Source: Anaspis maculata
Taxonomy: Eukaryota > Arthropoda > Insecta > Coleoptera > Scraptiidae
Length of the DNA stretch: 64,000 nt
Assembly (NCBI GenBank): GCA_949128115.1
Contig: OX421968.1
Location: forward strand, 31,214,877-31,278,876
Direction: 5' to 3'
Each line of letters opens with the position of its first letter. Within the stretch, counting starts at the first letter, position 1. The notes under the pieces were generated by a model. The model saw only the letters and a list, made by a program, of their open reading frames with translations, made no database searches and was not told where the DNA came from. The position numbers and the translations under genes are program-made. Positions 46,327 through 61,300 of this stretch are shown here, piece by piece.

Positions 46327-49300
46327 GTAAGTATTTCTTTTTCCTAAGATTCAATGGCAAACTGAAACAGTTCAGACGGTGTACGTGTGTGTATGTGTGT
46401 GCGTATAATATGTGTGTGTGTGTATGTGTTTGTGTGTTACCTTGAATTAGAAGGTGGTACAATTAACTTGTTTTTGGTAGGTACCTATTCAACATTTGGA
46501 TTTACTTTGACTTTTTTTGCAGTTTACGCCGTGGCATTCGCAGCAATTTTTATTGCAGGTGATACGAGAGGTCAGAGTAATGGCCCTATCAGTGATTCAA
46601 CAAACACATTTTCAACGCATTTGCTAATGGTAAGAGCAAGTGTAAATATACCTGCTACATGTTAGGTACTTATTTTTTAATTTTTAGTCCACGACAGAGT
46701 TAGCAGGGAATTCCATAAATGTTGCCATATCACCGTACTCGGTGTGGTCACTATTATCTATAATAGCTGAAGGTGCTCAATCCAGAACTTTTGCAGAACT
46801 AGAAACTGCGTTAAACTTGCCGAATGATAAAAATCAATTCAGGAACGACTTCAAAAATTTGTCAGATGTTTTGGGAGTAAGTAAATTGAAAATGCATATT
46901 TATCATTAGGGATATAATTACGGGTGAATGATTTTTTTTTTTTTATAGAAACAATCATACGGCGTAAATGTGGACATTTCCAACGCAATTTTCACGTCAA
47001 ATACTCAAAAATTGAAAGATCCATATCGCCAGTTGGTTAAAAAATATTATGAAGTTGACATAACACCAACTGATTTCTCGAATGCCCTTGAAGCGGCGAA
47101 AAATATCAACAACTACATAGCCAAAGCTACCAAGAACAGAATCACAAATTTTCTAGATGACAGTAAGTCAGTTGGAGCTGAATCGGACGATTCATATTTA
47201 TTTGATTCAAGCTGGATTCCCAGATGCGAATATTCGGACAGAAAATGCGATTTTGTATGTCAAATTTTGAATTCGAGGGCTCTGATTTGCCAATATGAGA
47301 AATTGACAGAAGATTTCGCATTTTTTGTTCGAATATTCGCATCTGTGAATACTAGTATGGGGGCATAGGGTCGCAAAAGGTCTTGCCGTGTGCAGCTTCG
47401 TGAGTCTATATAGGGATATGTGCCAATCGATTTTTGGACCATCAAGGAATGTGAAAAATTATGGTGGAACATTGGGATCTGTTGCAAGCACATATGGTGG
47501 AGGCGCCAAAATGAGTCCCGCTCGTTAACAATAAAATGGATGTAGCTTGTCCATTTCACAACGGATCTCGTCAATCCGTAGAGGGAAGAATCCTCTTGGT
47601 ATCCCATACCATTTTTTGGAAAAAATATCCTCCGAAGCTGTCATAGTAATCGAGTTCTTTTATGCAAAAATACGGGATTTTTTCAAAGTTTTTGGATCTT
47701 TTTCATATTTGGCATTTTGATAGATTCTGGTTTGGCCCTCTCGAGTTTCCACCTTTCAACTTTCAATTTCCATCCGTCGCGCGGCCATATTGGAAAAATG
47801 GCGGCCAAAAAACACATTCCTGACAATATCTCAAAGTTAGTCAATGTGAGATAAAAAATATTATAAGGATATGAAAGCTTCTTCAATTACTTGTCATTTG
47901 ACATCTCAACCATCTCTATGCGATTTGCGGTGCTCAAGATATAGCTTCTGGAAGCATTGAATTTCGCTATTCCAACACCACGCCTATCCTATACCTATGC
48001 TGCTTACTTGTTGGAATTTATTCGCTTAATTCATCCATCTATAATCAGTAGCGAAGAGCTGTCGACGGTCAACTTGGTTGTGACATGTGAGTGGAGCAAA
48101 GTAGGCGTGCGCGTGGTGTTGGAATGCCGAAATTCAATGCTTCCAGAAGCTATATCTCGAGCACCGCAAGTCGCATAGAGATAGTTGAGATGTCAAATGA
48201 CAGATAATTGAATAAGCTTTCATATCTCTGTAATATTTTTGATCTCACATCGACTAAATTCGAGATATTGTCAAAAGTGTGTTTTTCGGCCGCCATTTTT
48301 TCAATATGGTGGCGCGACAGATGGGAATTGAAAGGCGACAGAAGTTGAAAGGTGAAAAATCAAGAAGGCCAAACCAGAATCTATCAAAATGCCAAATATC
48401 AAAAAGATCCAAAAACTTTGAAAAAATCCCGTATTTTTGCGTAAAAGAACTCGATTACTATGACAGCTTCAGAGGATATTTTTTCCAAAAAATGGTATGG
48501 GATACCAAAAGAATTCTTTCCTCTACAGATTGACGTAACAAATATCAAGATCCATTGTAAAATGGAAAAGCTACATGCATTTTTTTGTTGACGAGCGGGA
48601 CTCATTTTGGCGCCTCCACCATATGTGCCTGCAGCAGATCCCAATGTTCCACCATAATTTTTCACATTCCTTGATGGTCCAAAAATCCATTGGCACATAT
48701 CCCTATATAACCTCACGGAACTGCACACGGCACGACCTATTCCCTCATACTATACAGCTTAAGGACGGAGTTGAACTGGTAAAATAGGCGTTGCGGAATC
48801 AATGTCTGTGGGTTTATTCCTTGACAGAATCTCACCATTTAGGTCTCCTTCAAAAGCTACAAGGATGTACTTTGGTTTGAGCCCATTGGCATTCCCAAAA
48901 TCGAAAAATATTTTCGGAAATGCCAATGGGCGGGCTCAAACCAAAGTGCATCCTGGTAGCTTTCGAAAAAGACCTGAATTATAAGATTCTGTCAAGGAAT
49001 AAACCCACAAAGATTGATTCCGCAACGCTTGTTTTACCTATATGACTCCATCCTTAATGCCGAAATAATGGGAACCAGCGTGGTCCTCTTTCCTCTCTAT
49101 TCTTGTAGATTATGCAACCGGTTTCGTTTTTTTTTTTTGCCTCACAATCAGGCATAAGCTAGAAATACTGAACAAAAAAAAATAATGAACATAACGACAT
49201 ACGTAAACTACGCGATAGGTCATTTCATGATGATTTTGTTTCGGTGGGCATGCGCAAGATTTGACACTATCAACAGTTCGAGTAGGCAAGCACGCGTATC

Positions 49301-52300
49301 TCGAATAAACGTTGAATTTTGAAAAGCGAGGTTAATTATTACACAGTTCACTTTACGTGTGCTACGACCAAATTTTCAACTAGTCTTATTTTCAAATTGA
49401 ATTAGGATGGAAGTGGATGTTTACAAACAAGGTCCCTCGAAGACTCGTATTTTCGGGGGCTGCAAGTCCGATCAGGCCCGCCGCCAGGTGGTTGGGCGCC
49501 CGCGTGCTAAATCAATTTAGCGCCCTCGGGGGGGGGGGGAATTTTGGAGGGCCTTGGGTTTAAAATGCTCCTTAATATAAGGGGTTTCTGATGCGACTAA
49601 GAAAGTTGTTGGTAGGAATCGGTTTTATTTTATTTTTCAAAAAGAAAATTTACGGGCAATGCTATCAAATTTTGAAAATTTAGAAAAAAATTTCAAAATT
49701 TCAATTTTGATTTTTAAAATTTCAAAAACTAGATAACATCGACAATGCATCTTCCCTTAAGAAGATGCTCCCTCTACTAATTCACTTTTCCATGTCTACG
49801 AGAAATCATTTTTGGTACCATTTTGAAAATAGAAAGTTCAAATTTGGCATGCGACTTTCTTGAGGAAAGATACAATGTCGATGCTATCTAGTTTTTGAAT
49901 TTTCAAAAATCAAAATCAAAAATTTTAAATTTTTTTTCTAAATTTTCAAAATTTGATAGCATTGCCCGTAAATTTCCTTTTTGGAAAATTTTCTACTTGA
50001 CGAAAAAAATTAAATAAAACCGATTCCCGTCAACAACTTTTCTAGTCGCATCAGAAACCCCTCAAACAATGTTGTAAAATACGAAACATAACATTCAAAT
50101 TTATCCATGATTTGACATTGTCGTTATGATGAACACTTGTCTCATGTCGTTTTAGCGTTAAAAACAAATTCTGCCAATCCGAAAAACCATGCAAATCAGA
50201 TGGGACTATAATAGGGTAGTCATACATTCTTAGATAGAGTAATCGGAATACCAGAGGGACCTGTGGGCGGAGCCTAACTGCGCGAACTGAGTTTATCTAG
50301 TGGTGCACCCAGATTTGCAGTGGGATTTCAAGTTCACCTGTGGCCTGGTAATGGTCCACTAGGTACTCCAGCTGACGGTGTTGCTTTCCCTATTTCAACA
50401 CACGGACTCGTCCAAAACTCTTTTTGTTTTTCTGTTTTGCCCCGCCCACAGATCCCTGTGGTGTGCCGTCAACTCTACAGAGTACTGGTATATGGTACTT
50501 ACCATGATTTTCTTCAGTAGATTGCCAAGAGTGGAAGAGTTTTCAGCAAATTATTTTCAGTGTCCGTAACTTCAGCACTATGGGGGATTCGCTCAGTGGC
50601 GTATCTAGGGTAAATTGCGCCCAGGGCAAAACATGAAAATTGCGCCCCTGAATTGGGTTTTTTGTCAGAATTCAGACGGGTCAACGACGAATTGGACCCT
50701 CCTATCAGGCTTTTTCTGGATCAGATGAAAAAGTCGAAAGTTGATCGTCTGTTTGAATGTATTGGTTTTAGTCCCTCTTTCTCTTTTCCATTTCGCTTGT
50801 CAATTATTGCTCACACGAATTATGCCCAACAGGTCGAATATCTACATTATTTCATTTTTTAATTTTAAATTTTTTTACATTTTCATCTTTTCCTCTCATT
50901 TGCGTCCTGAGGATCAAAGTGCGCCCATAGCACGTGCCCCATTTGCCCCCCCCCCTCCCCCCTGTAGATACGCCTCTGGATTCGCGTCAGTTTAAGATGT
51001 ATTAACAAGCACCGGCTAGTAGTTAAATTCCTTTCAAGAACCTATTTGGTGTTCGAACTCGCAAACTATGAGAGCAAATAGGTACCAAATATTGGTCAAA
51101 AATAAAGGTCTCATGACCTGACCGTTCGATTTTATTACTTTTAATACGTACTGTTGTCGCTGGTTGATGGGAGCGGCGGAGAAAAGAACGGGAATGCGAC
51201 TCAGGGCTGCGGTACACGCGGCGAAGGGCAAAATCTAGAAGAATAGAAATCCACCTGCGAGCCATGTGTGTTTTAGGTATTTTTACGACCGGCTTGTTGG
51301 TACAGGGGCGCTGGGTGCCTGCGTTTGCCTTGCCGACTTTCCATATTTGATTCATACATTTTGTGATTGGAAAAAAATAAGGATATAAATATCATTACTA
51401 CTGCTATTATTATTTGGCGTCGATTTGCCGCCCCTCGACGATGGCGCCCGCGTGCGGTGCACGCGTTGCACGCCCGCTTACGGCGGCCCTGAGTCCGATA
51501 GTCGGCGTGTTTTACACCCTGGCCTGTTAAGAGTGTTAAGTTACGGCATTCGAGCCACCAGTTCAAATGTACGACCCCGTTTGCTTCTACACAGGTGGCG
51601 ACCAGCTATATCGCCCCCGCCCCCGGTACCTCATTTGCGTCCAAATTGATGTGCGGCCTTTTTCGTGACGACGCCATGCCATGCAGAGATAGGCCATTAA
51701 CCATTCATGAACGTGAGCCTGCGCTCTAGATCTCATGAAAAGCCCTATGAAATCGATTTCGTGCTCCAAAATTTCACCCTTTTTCAAAACAAGAAAACTT
51801 CCGGCTGGTTCAAACAATTTCAATTCTGTTTGAAGTATTCGAGAGCTTGATCCTCTAGGTATAGTATCGTATCAATTCGAAAGTCGATAGATGTTAACTT
51901 GAGTTTCTACAGGGTGTTAAAAAAGTAGTGCACATTCAAAAATGTGCTAATCCTTCAGAAGATTGCACATCTTTCACTGTGTTGAGTCGCTTGAATTCTC
52001 GTATTGCGGTCAATTCTGAATCGCCCAGCAGAAGTCCCACCGAATTCACTACATGACCTAGTATTCGTACCTCCTTAATAATAATAATAATAATAATAAT
52101 ATACTATACACATCAAAAGAATCTAGGGGACAAGCAAATTCAGACGATTTCTAAAATCATCATAACTTTTGATTGCCGTCAGCGATTTCATACTTATCTG
52201 TTTTCAGTGTTCGATAGCCCAATCCTTCGTTTTCGTGTTTTGATTACGTCGAATACGAACAATGTTTCATAATGTTTCTACAGGGTAATCAATGGAACAG

Positions 52301-55300
52301 TGTAAAATTGACAAAAGTTCAATACGAGCGCGATGCATTTCAATAGCACAGTTATAAAAAACTGGTATTTCAGCTTCAGTAGCGTTTTTGAATTTTGAGA
52401 ATCGAAGGTAAATTTCCGAAGATATTGATCATTTTGTGCCGCCATGTTAAACTTCCAAGAAAGAAGAAAGTGATCCGATTTCATTGAAACTTGGAACACA
52501 CTCATGTCTAGTTCAAGTAATTGGAATTTCAAGGTCAAATGTCACTTTCGATCACTTTCGAGCCGCTATATTGAACTTTTTACAAAAATGATTCAATTTG
52601 AATGAAACTTGGAAACACACTAGAATCGAATCATTTACATAAAAGTTAAATATGGCGGCTTGGAAGTGAAAAAGAAAGACATTTGACCTTGGAATTCTAA
52701 TTATCGAAACCAGGCGATAAGAGTGTAATCCAAGTTTCATTGAAATCGGATCACTTTTTTGGAAGTTCAACATGGCGGCACAAAATGATCAATATCTTTG
52801 GCAATTTACCTTCGATTCTCAAAATTCAAAAACGCTACTGAAGCTGAAATACCAGTTTTCATAACTGCTATTGAAATGCATAATTTTTTTTTGAAATCGC
52901 GCTCGTACTGAACTTTTGGCAACTAATATTCATTTTCTGACAACATACTTCCAGCATATTTCATTGCCCGAACAGGGCAGTGGGTGTCTTGAAAAAAGTT
53001 AATACCAGTTCCATGTCCAGGTACCAACGAACATAACCTCACAATACCTAACATCGACAAGGGACAGCGATATAGAGACCGCGCGGCGTCTTGGGTTGAT
53101 ACGGCAAAAAAATGCGCCTTATTGTATTAACACATCAAGTCTCCTTCCTCACCCATTGTCTGTTTTTTTGCGTTTACAATCTCCGAATTGTATTGTGCCG
53201 GAGGACTAAATCAATCCACTGCTTGAATGGTCGTCGATGAAGCATAGTATTCTATTCTCGTGTAATGGCTAATACTCATGAGGATATGTTTACAAACACG
53301 AGCCGTAGGCGATGTTTGATACACTTCCATAATTGCATGTGGATTTTCCACCGCTCAGTGATGTTCATTGTTCATTATGAATGTTGAACATTCCGTTTCT
53401 TGAAAAATTGCACTCATCTGTGAACAGGACTTTCAACGTGAAGTTCAGATCTCGAGCAACTTTCTGCTGGAAGGTTCTGCAAAACTCCAGCCTTGCTGTT
53501 GGATCTGGTGGTACCAAACCTTTTACTTTGCGCACATGAAAAGAGTGCAATCTGTTGTTCTTCAAGACTCGATCAATAGTGTTCTTCGGTAATCGAATTT
53601 GAAGAGATAGTTATCTTACACTGGCCTTAGGAGGGCGACGATTTACTTCGTCGATAATTGCTTCTGCGTTATTAGCATACCTTGGATTCCTCCTTCTCCC
53701 CCGTAAAGCTTGTGATGCAAAACTCCCTGTTTCCCGTGGTCTACGGTCAACGCCAAGAATTTGCACCATTCCACCATTCCCAAAACATTAGATAGATAGA
53801 TAGATAGATTTATTTTCACTGCAATAAACATTGTAGGATAAACATTGTAGAATAAACATTCTCCAAGAACTATGTAAATGCATGTCCGCGTGCTCGCGAT
53901 TGCTATATCTTTGTTGCTCCATTAGATAGAATAATTAGGACTGTAGAGATGCACGCAAAGAAACGGTTCGGTTGAATTAACTAGATTGAACTGTCACGGC
54001 GACAACGACAACAGTGTCTTCGGTTCAGTTCAAACTGCCCAAGTTATTTTGTATCTAAATCCGACGCTTCCTCTTCGATGGTCCTATGGTCCGATCATAC
54101 CATATCTTAGGGTGGGTTTAGTCAGCTTATTTAGCCGCAAGTTTTAATTCTAGTCGCAAGCGCAGCGCCGCCCATTGGCTCTTACGAACCAGTAAAACCG
54201 CGGCTAAATAAGCTGAATGAACCCACCCTTAACCGCGACTCGACGAGCGAATGATACGCAGTGAATGTAGCATCAGCACTAGCCTGCACTAACCAACCAT
54301 GTCGGCCACTCTGCCAAAAGCGTAGCAATATGTGGACAAATATGGCCACCTTAGACATGCGCCCAGAAATTTAAATTTGGCGGGAAGGCAGAGTGTGGCT
54401 TTTGAAGGTGTTATTCTGTGACGAAGTTGACTAAGTCATAAAGAAGAGAAAAGCTGCAAATGCTCCACGGGGTACAGTGCACGTATCAAGAATTTTGCAC
54501 TACCACGATCCGAGGACACTGCACTTGCGCACGAGAGCCAATAAGCAATGATGGGGCTTACGACTAAATTTTTTATTCTTATCAGGAGTTTGTTAGGAGG
54601 TAGTCAGTGCGCCTGACTTCCATGCCAAGTCTCGTTGGTTCGATCTCCATCGGGGGCGGTGGGATTTTCGGCCCGAAAACAAGTTCCTTGATCAAGTTGG
54701 AATGCTTGTTGAATGCTTGTTGAATGCTTGTTGAATGCAAGGCAGTGCAAGGTGTGTCGCATAGCACGTAAAATGTGAACGCAATGCGACCCTATGCATG
54801 CTGGTGTTCATTAAAAATTCTGTTCGCACCTGTTTACAGGTGTTTCAGTTTTGAATGGTGTCCTTCATGAAATATCGTTTTTTCCACATAATTTTTATTC
54901 CGTTGAACCAATTTGCCCCAAGTTTAGCATACGTGATTGTCGAATAAATCCTCAAACTTTCTAGAACAAATATTCATTCATTGGCCCAGTGGCGCGGATA
55001 TTAGAAAATTCGTCGCTGTTTCCCCCCCTAATTTCTACGTCAGCGATTATTTTGCAAACATGCTAAAGTATTTGGATTTTACAATTCATTTAAAAGAAAA
55101 AGGCACTTTTGACAAATTTTGATTTCGTTTTCGAGATATTTGAATCTGAATGTTTGAAAAACATCTCGAAAACACAACTTTCAAGAGGGCCTCATGAAAA
55201 TCGCAGCTGTCACGTTATTGCTATACATCATGTGATGTCGTGGATTAAAGTTTAAGCTGATGGGCTAAACGAAACGGTAAAAAAAATCTAAACGAAACGG

Positions 55301-58300
55301 TAAAAAAATGGGTTGAAAAAACGATTTTCAAAATTGAACTTTGAGGGGCCGTAACTTTCTTAGGGAACACCTAAGAACACCTTGCAATTCGTTCTTATCG
55401 CAAACTTCATATTTTTGAAAGCTTGATCCGAGGATATGTGCTAGGTACTTATTTCTAGAACACCTTGTATCTGGAATGCAAAGTTACAGGCCCACAAAGT
55501 TTATGAGAAAAAAGTTTTGTGTAAAATAATTTTTGAACCGCTTGGCTGATATCACTCCAATTTTTCATAAATGGTGACGAAATACGTCCCTTGTGATTGC
55601 TCAAAAGGAGTTCTGTAAAAATATTTGAGTTTGGCGGCCTATGAACACCTCAAAAACGTTGCGATTTCAAGACTTGAAATTGAAAGCTGAGAAAGCACGT
55701 GATCTATTTACAAAAATAGTTTTTGGTAATAATTTACATCGACTTTTTTAAGGTGTTTCTAAATCTTCAAATTCTGACTGCTCCGACACCTCGGAAACAG
55801 TCTGTCCTATTATACACACATCAAAAGAATCTAGGGGACAAGCAAATTCAGACGATTTCTAAAATCATCATAACTTTTGATTGCCGTCAGCGATTTCATA
55901 TCGGTTTTCAGTGTTCGATAGCTCAATCCTTCGTTTTTATGCCTTGATCACGTCGAATACGAACAATGTTTCATAATGTTTCTACAGGGTGATCAATGGA
56001 ACAGTGTAAAATTGCCGAAAGTTCAGTACGAGCGCGATTTCCCAAAAACAATTTTTTTTGCATTCCTATAGCACAGTTATGAAGACTGGTGCTCCAGCTC
56101 CAGTAAAGCTTTTCAATTTTGAAAATCGAAGGTAAATTGCCAAAGATATTGATCATTTTGTGCAGCCATGTTGAACTTCCAATGAAGTGATCCGATTTCA
56201 TTGAAACTTGGATCACACTCATGTCTGATTCAAATAAAGTACGCAACAAAAGTCGTGTCACCCCCTAAATTTTCATCGGTTTTCAAAACTGACTATCTTT
56301 GAATTCTCTTGGGCGATTTTGGATTTCTTTCAACTGGTAGACAGCACAGTTCCTCGGCTATCAGATCTTGTTTTTGCGAAATATGAACTATGTGAAATAA
56401 GGTTTGTACAGGGTGACACATCAGACAGTGCCAAATTGATGGAAGTTCCGTAATCCCCCATTCTCTCAAAAAAATTTCTTTCTCAATTCAAAAACGAAAT
56501 TCACGAAGAGTGATGTCTTACCTTGGGGCGGTTTTTGATTTCCAGCCAAATTTTGATATTTTCGAAAAAAAATTCGTGTCAGTTTGTAATTTCTCACGAT
56601 AAATGTCGAACTGTTGATCCGATCGATTTGAAATTCGGTATGCAGACATGGTTTTGTTGTCGAATGAGCGAATCAGTTTTTTGCTGTCATCTGTCAGACA
56701 GAAGTGTCACTATTAGAAAATGACAGAAGCCCATTCTCACGGAACTTGACTTGCAATATGTCATTTGAAAGCCCGTAAAAAACTGTATTCAAAACTGTGA
56801 AAATTTTGTGTCTATTCATCATCTGTCAAATGTCAGTCAAATCAAGTCTGAAGTTGCAGTTTTCGTTCATTCTCTAGTCGGACGTTATGAATTTTCACAA
56901 TTTCTCCTAGCCGTTGCCACCCGAAAGAATCTTTAACCCGGGTTTTGACCAGATCGCCTCGCTTTTGATGCATGACTCCACTCAAAAATTCATTTCTTCT
57001 CGGGGATCGACTTTTTTCGATTAATTTTAACTGATATCAAAAAGAGATTGGATTAGGCGTCGTGTAGACTTATTTTTCAAATTGACACAGCTTCAGTTCT
57101 TCGACGGTGATTTTTTTCAATACGAATTTTGCTCATTCCATGAATTTGGAACAACTGTAGTGCAAACTTCAACATGCGGTGAGCCAAGTATATGGATGAG
57201 CCCTACGAAATATTCATTTTAGGTGCAGACATGCTGAGAATGGAAGTTGGAGAATAGATTGAAATAAGTTTTAGAGGAAAATTTTTTGAAATCGGACCTA
57301 CGGTTTTCGAGTACTCCTCTATGGGCAACTGCATATTTTTCGACTTTTTATTCCGTGAGCAGATTTCCACCTTTTTTTTCCAAACAAAAGGTAACTGGCT
57401 CTTGAACATTGTCCAACAAGTTTTTTTTTCCAATTTCCCGGGAATTTCCCTGTTGAAAGAGTAAACCAGCCTGGGATATCGAGACCGGACTTGAATGATG
57501 AAGCTAAGAGACCTTTTGTTAGAAAAAAAAATTGTGGAAATTTGTTCACGGGATAAAAAGTTGGAAAATATGAAGTTTTTCCATACAGGAATATGTACTC
57601 AGAAACCGTAGGTCTGATTTCAAAAATTAATCCTCCAAAAATTGAATAAATCTTTTTTCCAACATTCATTCCAAGCATGTCTGCACCTAAAATGAATATT
57701 TCGTTGGGCTCACCCATATGGGCTCACCGCATGTTGAAGTTTACACAACGATTTTTTTCAAATTCACGGAATGTGTTAAATTCATTTTGAAAAAATCACC
57801 GCCGAAAAACCGAAGCTGTATCGATTTTGAAAATGGGTCTACACAACGCCCAATCCAACCTATTTTCGATATCAGTTGGAGTTATTTGAAGAAAGTCGAT
57901 CCCCGAGTAGGAATGAATTTTTGAGTGAAGGCCTGCATCAAAAGCGAGTCGTTCTGGTCAAAACCCGGATTAGAGGCTCTCTCGGGTGGCAACGGCTAGG
58001 AGAAATTTTGAAAATCCATAACGCCCCGACTAGAAAATGGTGGAAAACGGCAACTGCAGACTTAATTTGACTCTTTTGTTGTGATGCTTCCTGCAAAATT
58101 TGGTTCCAATCCATCGGATAGATATTGAATAATTAGATACAATTTTTTTAGAATTTTTGACATTTCTTAATATTTAACAAATGACAGATAGACAAAAATT
58201 TCCAACAGTTTTGAAAACATTTTCTCAAGGGCTTTCAAATGACATATTGCAAGTCAAGTTCCGTGAGAATATGCTTCTGTCATTTTCTGGCAGTGACACT

Positions 58301-61300
58301 TCTGTTTGACAGGTGACAGCAAAAAACTGATGGGCTCATTCGACAGCAAAACCATGTCTGGATATTGTATTTCAAACCGATCAGATCAACAGTTCGGCTG
58401 TTTTCGTGGAAGATTACAAACAGACACAAATATTTTTCAAATAATCAAAATTGGGCTGAAAATCAAAAACCGTCCCGAGGTAAGACATCACTCTCTATGA
58501 ATTTCGTTTCTGAATTGGGGAACAATTTTTTCTGAGAAAATGGGGGATCACGGAGTTTCCATCAATTTGGCACTGTTTGATGTGTCACCCTGTACAAACC
58601 TTATTTGAAATATTTTGTATTTCGCAAAGACAAAATCTGATAGCCGAAGAATTGTGCTATCTACCAGTTTTAAGAAATCCAAAATCGCACGAGAAAATTT
58701 GAAGATAATCAGTTTTGAAATCCAATGAAAATTTAGGGGGTGACACGACTTTTGTTGTGTACTTTAATTGGAGTTTCTCGGTCAAATGTCTTTTTCGGTC
58801 ACTTTCAAGCCGCCACATTCAACTTTTATGTAAATGATTCGATTCTAGTGTGTTCCAAGTTTCATTCAAATCGAATCAGTCATGTAAAAAGTTCAATATA
58901 GCAGCTCGAAAGTGATCTAAAGTGGAATTTGACCTTTAAATTCCAATTACTTGAACCAGACATGAGTGTGTTCCGAGTTTCAATGAAATTGGATCACATT
59001 CTTCTTTCTTGGAAGTTCAACATCGCGGCACAAAATGATCAATATCTTTGGCAATTCACCTTCGATTTTTTAAATTCAAGAACCTTACTGAAGCTGAAAT
59101 ATTGATCTTCATAAAAGTGCTATTGGAATGCATGAAAAATTGTTTTTGGGAAATCGCGCTCGTACTGAACTTTCGGCAATTTTACACTGTTCCATTGATC
59201 ACCCTGTAGCAACTTTATAAAACATCGTTCGTATTTGACGTGATCAAGGCATGAAAACGAAAGATTGGGCTATCGAACACTGAAAACCGATATGAAATCG
59301 CTAACGGAAATCAAAAGTTATGGTGATTTCAGAAATCATCTGAATTTGCTTGTCCCCTAGATTCTTTCGATGTGTATAGTTACAGTACGCCAATTTTCTC
59401 CTTGACAGTGAACGTAGAATTCAAAAATTGCATCGATTTCTAAAAATTTTCAGTGGTGTAGAAAATTCCGGGGTGAAAGGACGAGACTTCCCAATATCTA
59501 CGCCAGTGAATTGTTTTGACAGATTTTTTTTCAACAGTCACTAGGGACGTATTTCATAGATAAGCATCAGTGCAAAATTTGAATAAAACCGGTCCCGCAG
59601 TTCGAAACTTATTGGCAATTTTTTTTCATCAACTTCGAGGGCCTGCTACTTTGTTAAGGGGTTTCTGATGCGACTGAAAAAGTTGTTGAGGAATCGGTTT
59701 TATTTAATTTTTTCGTCAAGTAGAAACTCCTCCAAAAAGAAAATGTACGGGCATTGCTATCAAATTTTGGAAATTTCCAAAAAAAAATAAAAATTTTTGG
59801 TTTTTCGAAAATTCAAAAACTAGATAGCGTTGACAATGCATTTTTCCTCAAGAAAGTCGCATGCCAAATTTGAACTTTCTATTTTCAAAAAAAAGGTACT
59901 AAAAATCATTTCCACTAATTCACTTTTACTTCCCCGACCCACCACCCAACGAGGAGGAGAAGTATTGTGAACGCGCTAAAAAAAAATTTCGAGATGAAGA
60001 CGGATATATCCATTTTGAGGTCCCCCACGACGATTAAAAACATTTTTGGAGTGATGTCTGTCTGTGTGTGTGTGTCTGTCTGTAACCTTCTACGATTACA
60101 GCCGCAGCGTTGATCCGATCGACTTGAAATTCGGCATGCGGACATTGTTGGTCCCTGGAATGAGCCCATTAGTTTTTGTCTGTCACCTGTCAAACGGAAA
60201 TGCCACTATCAAAGAATGACAGATGTTATACATCACGGAACTTGACTTGCAATATACCGTTTGAGAGCCCATAAAAAACTGTATCCATAACAGTTGAAAG
60301 TTTTTCCCTATCTGTCATCTGTCAAATAATGAAAAATGTCAAAGTTCAAAACTTTACCATTTAATTATTCAAAATCTATTAGATGGATTGGGACCAAATT
60401 TGGCAGCAAGCAACAAAACAAAAGAGTCAAATCAAGTCTGGAGTTGCAATCTTCCACCATCTTCCAGTCCAGCGATATGAATTTTCAAAATTTCTCCTAG
60501 CCGTTGCCACCTGAGAGGGCCTCTCGCCCAAATTTTGACCAGAACGACTCGCCTTTGATGCAGGACTCGAGTAAAAAATTCATTACTGCTTGGCGATCAA
60601 CTTTTTTTCGAAAAAGTCAAACTGATATCGAAAGTATATTGGATTGGGCGTCGTGTAGACTTATTTTCAAAATCAGCACGGTTCCGGTTTTCTGACAGTA
60701 ATTTTTTCAAAGTGAAATTTGTATATTCCGTGAATTTGAAAAAACTACAATGCCAACTTTGACATGCGGTGAGCCCCACGAAATATCCATTTTAGGTGCA
60801 GACATGCTGCAAATGAAAGTTGGGGAAAAGATTGAATTCATTTTTGGAAAGAAAATTTTCGAAATCGGACTCACGGTCTCCGAGTTTTCATCTCTAGAAA
60901 AACCGCAAATTTTCCAACTTTTTATCCAGTGAACAGATTTCCACCTTTTTTTTTCAAACAAGGGGTTACTGGCTCTTGAACATTTTCCAATAATTTTCTT
61001 CTCAATTTCCCGGAATTTCCCTGTTGAAAATGTAAAACAGGCCTGGGTTATCGAAACCGAATTTGAATGATGGAGCTTAAAGTGGAGCCGTAATTGACGA
61101 TCTGAACAATAAGATGATTTGGAAAAAGATTTGAGGTTTTTCCGGAAAATTCGAATTTTCAAAATTCCCAATTTCCTGCAAAATATTTCATTCTTTCTGT
61201 GATGCCAGTTCCAGATCGTTCACCTTCAACCTTCATCCATGTACCATCCAATGCGTCTGACTGCCTCACTCGCTTTTCCTTCTACATAATTTTGGTTTCT

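Noticed and set aside
46387..46665. 92-codon frame starting MCMCVRIICVCVYVF as serpin N-terminus
   Set aside because: It reads through a TG-repeat and an intron; the exon with ATG at 46302 and donor at 46327 gives a proper signal peptide and matching phase.
48279..48533. ORFs inside 47355-48750 as extra serpin exons
   Set aside because: They lie in the paired arms of a mobile element and show no serpin strands.
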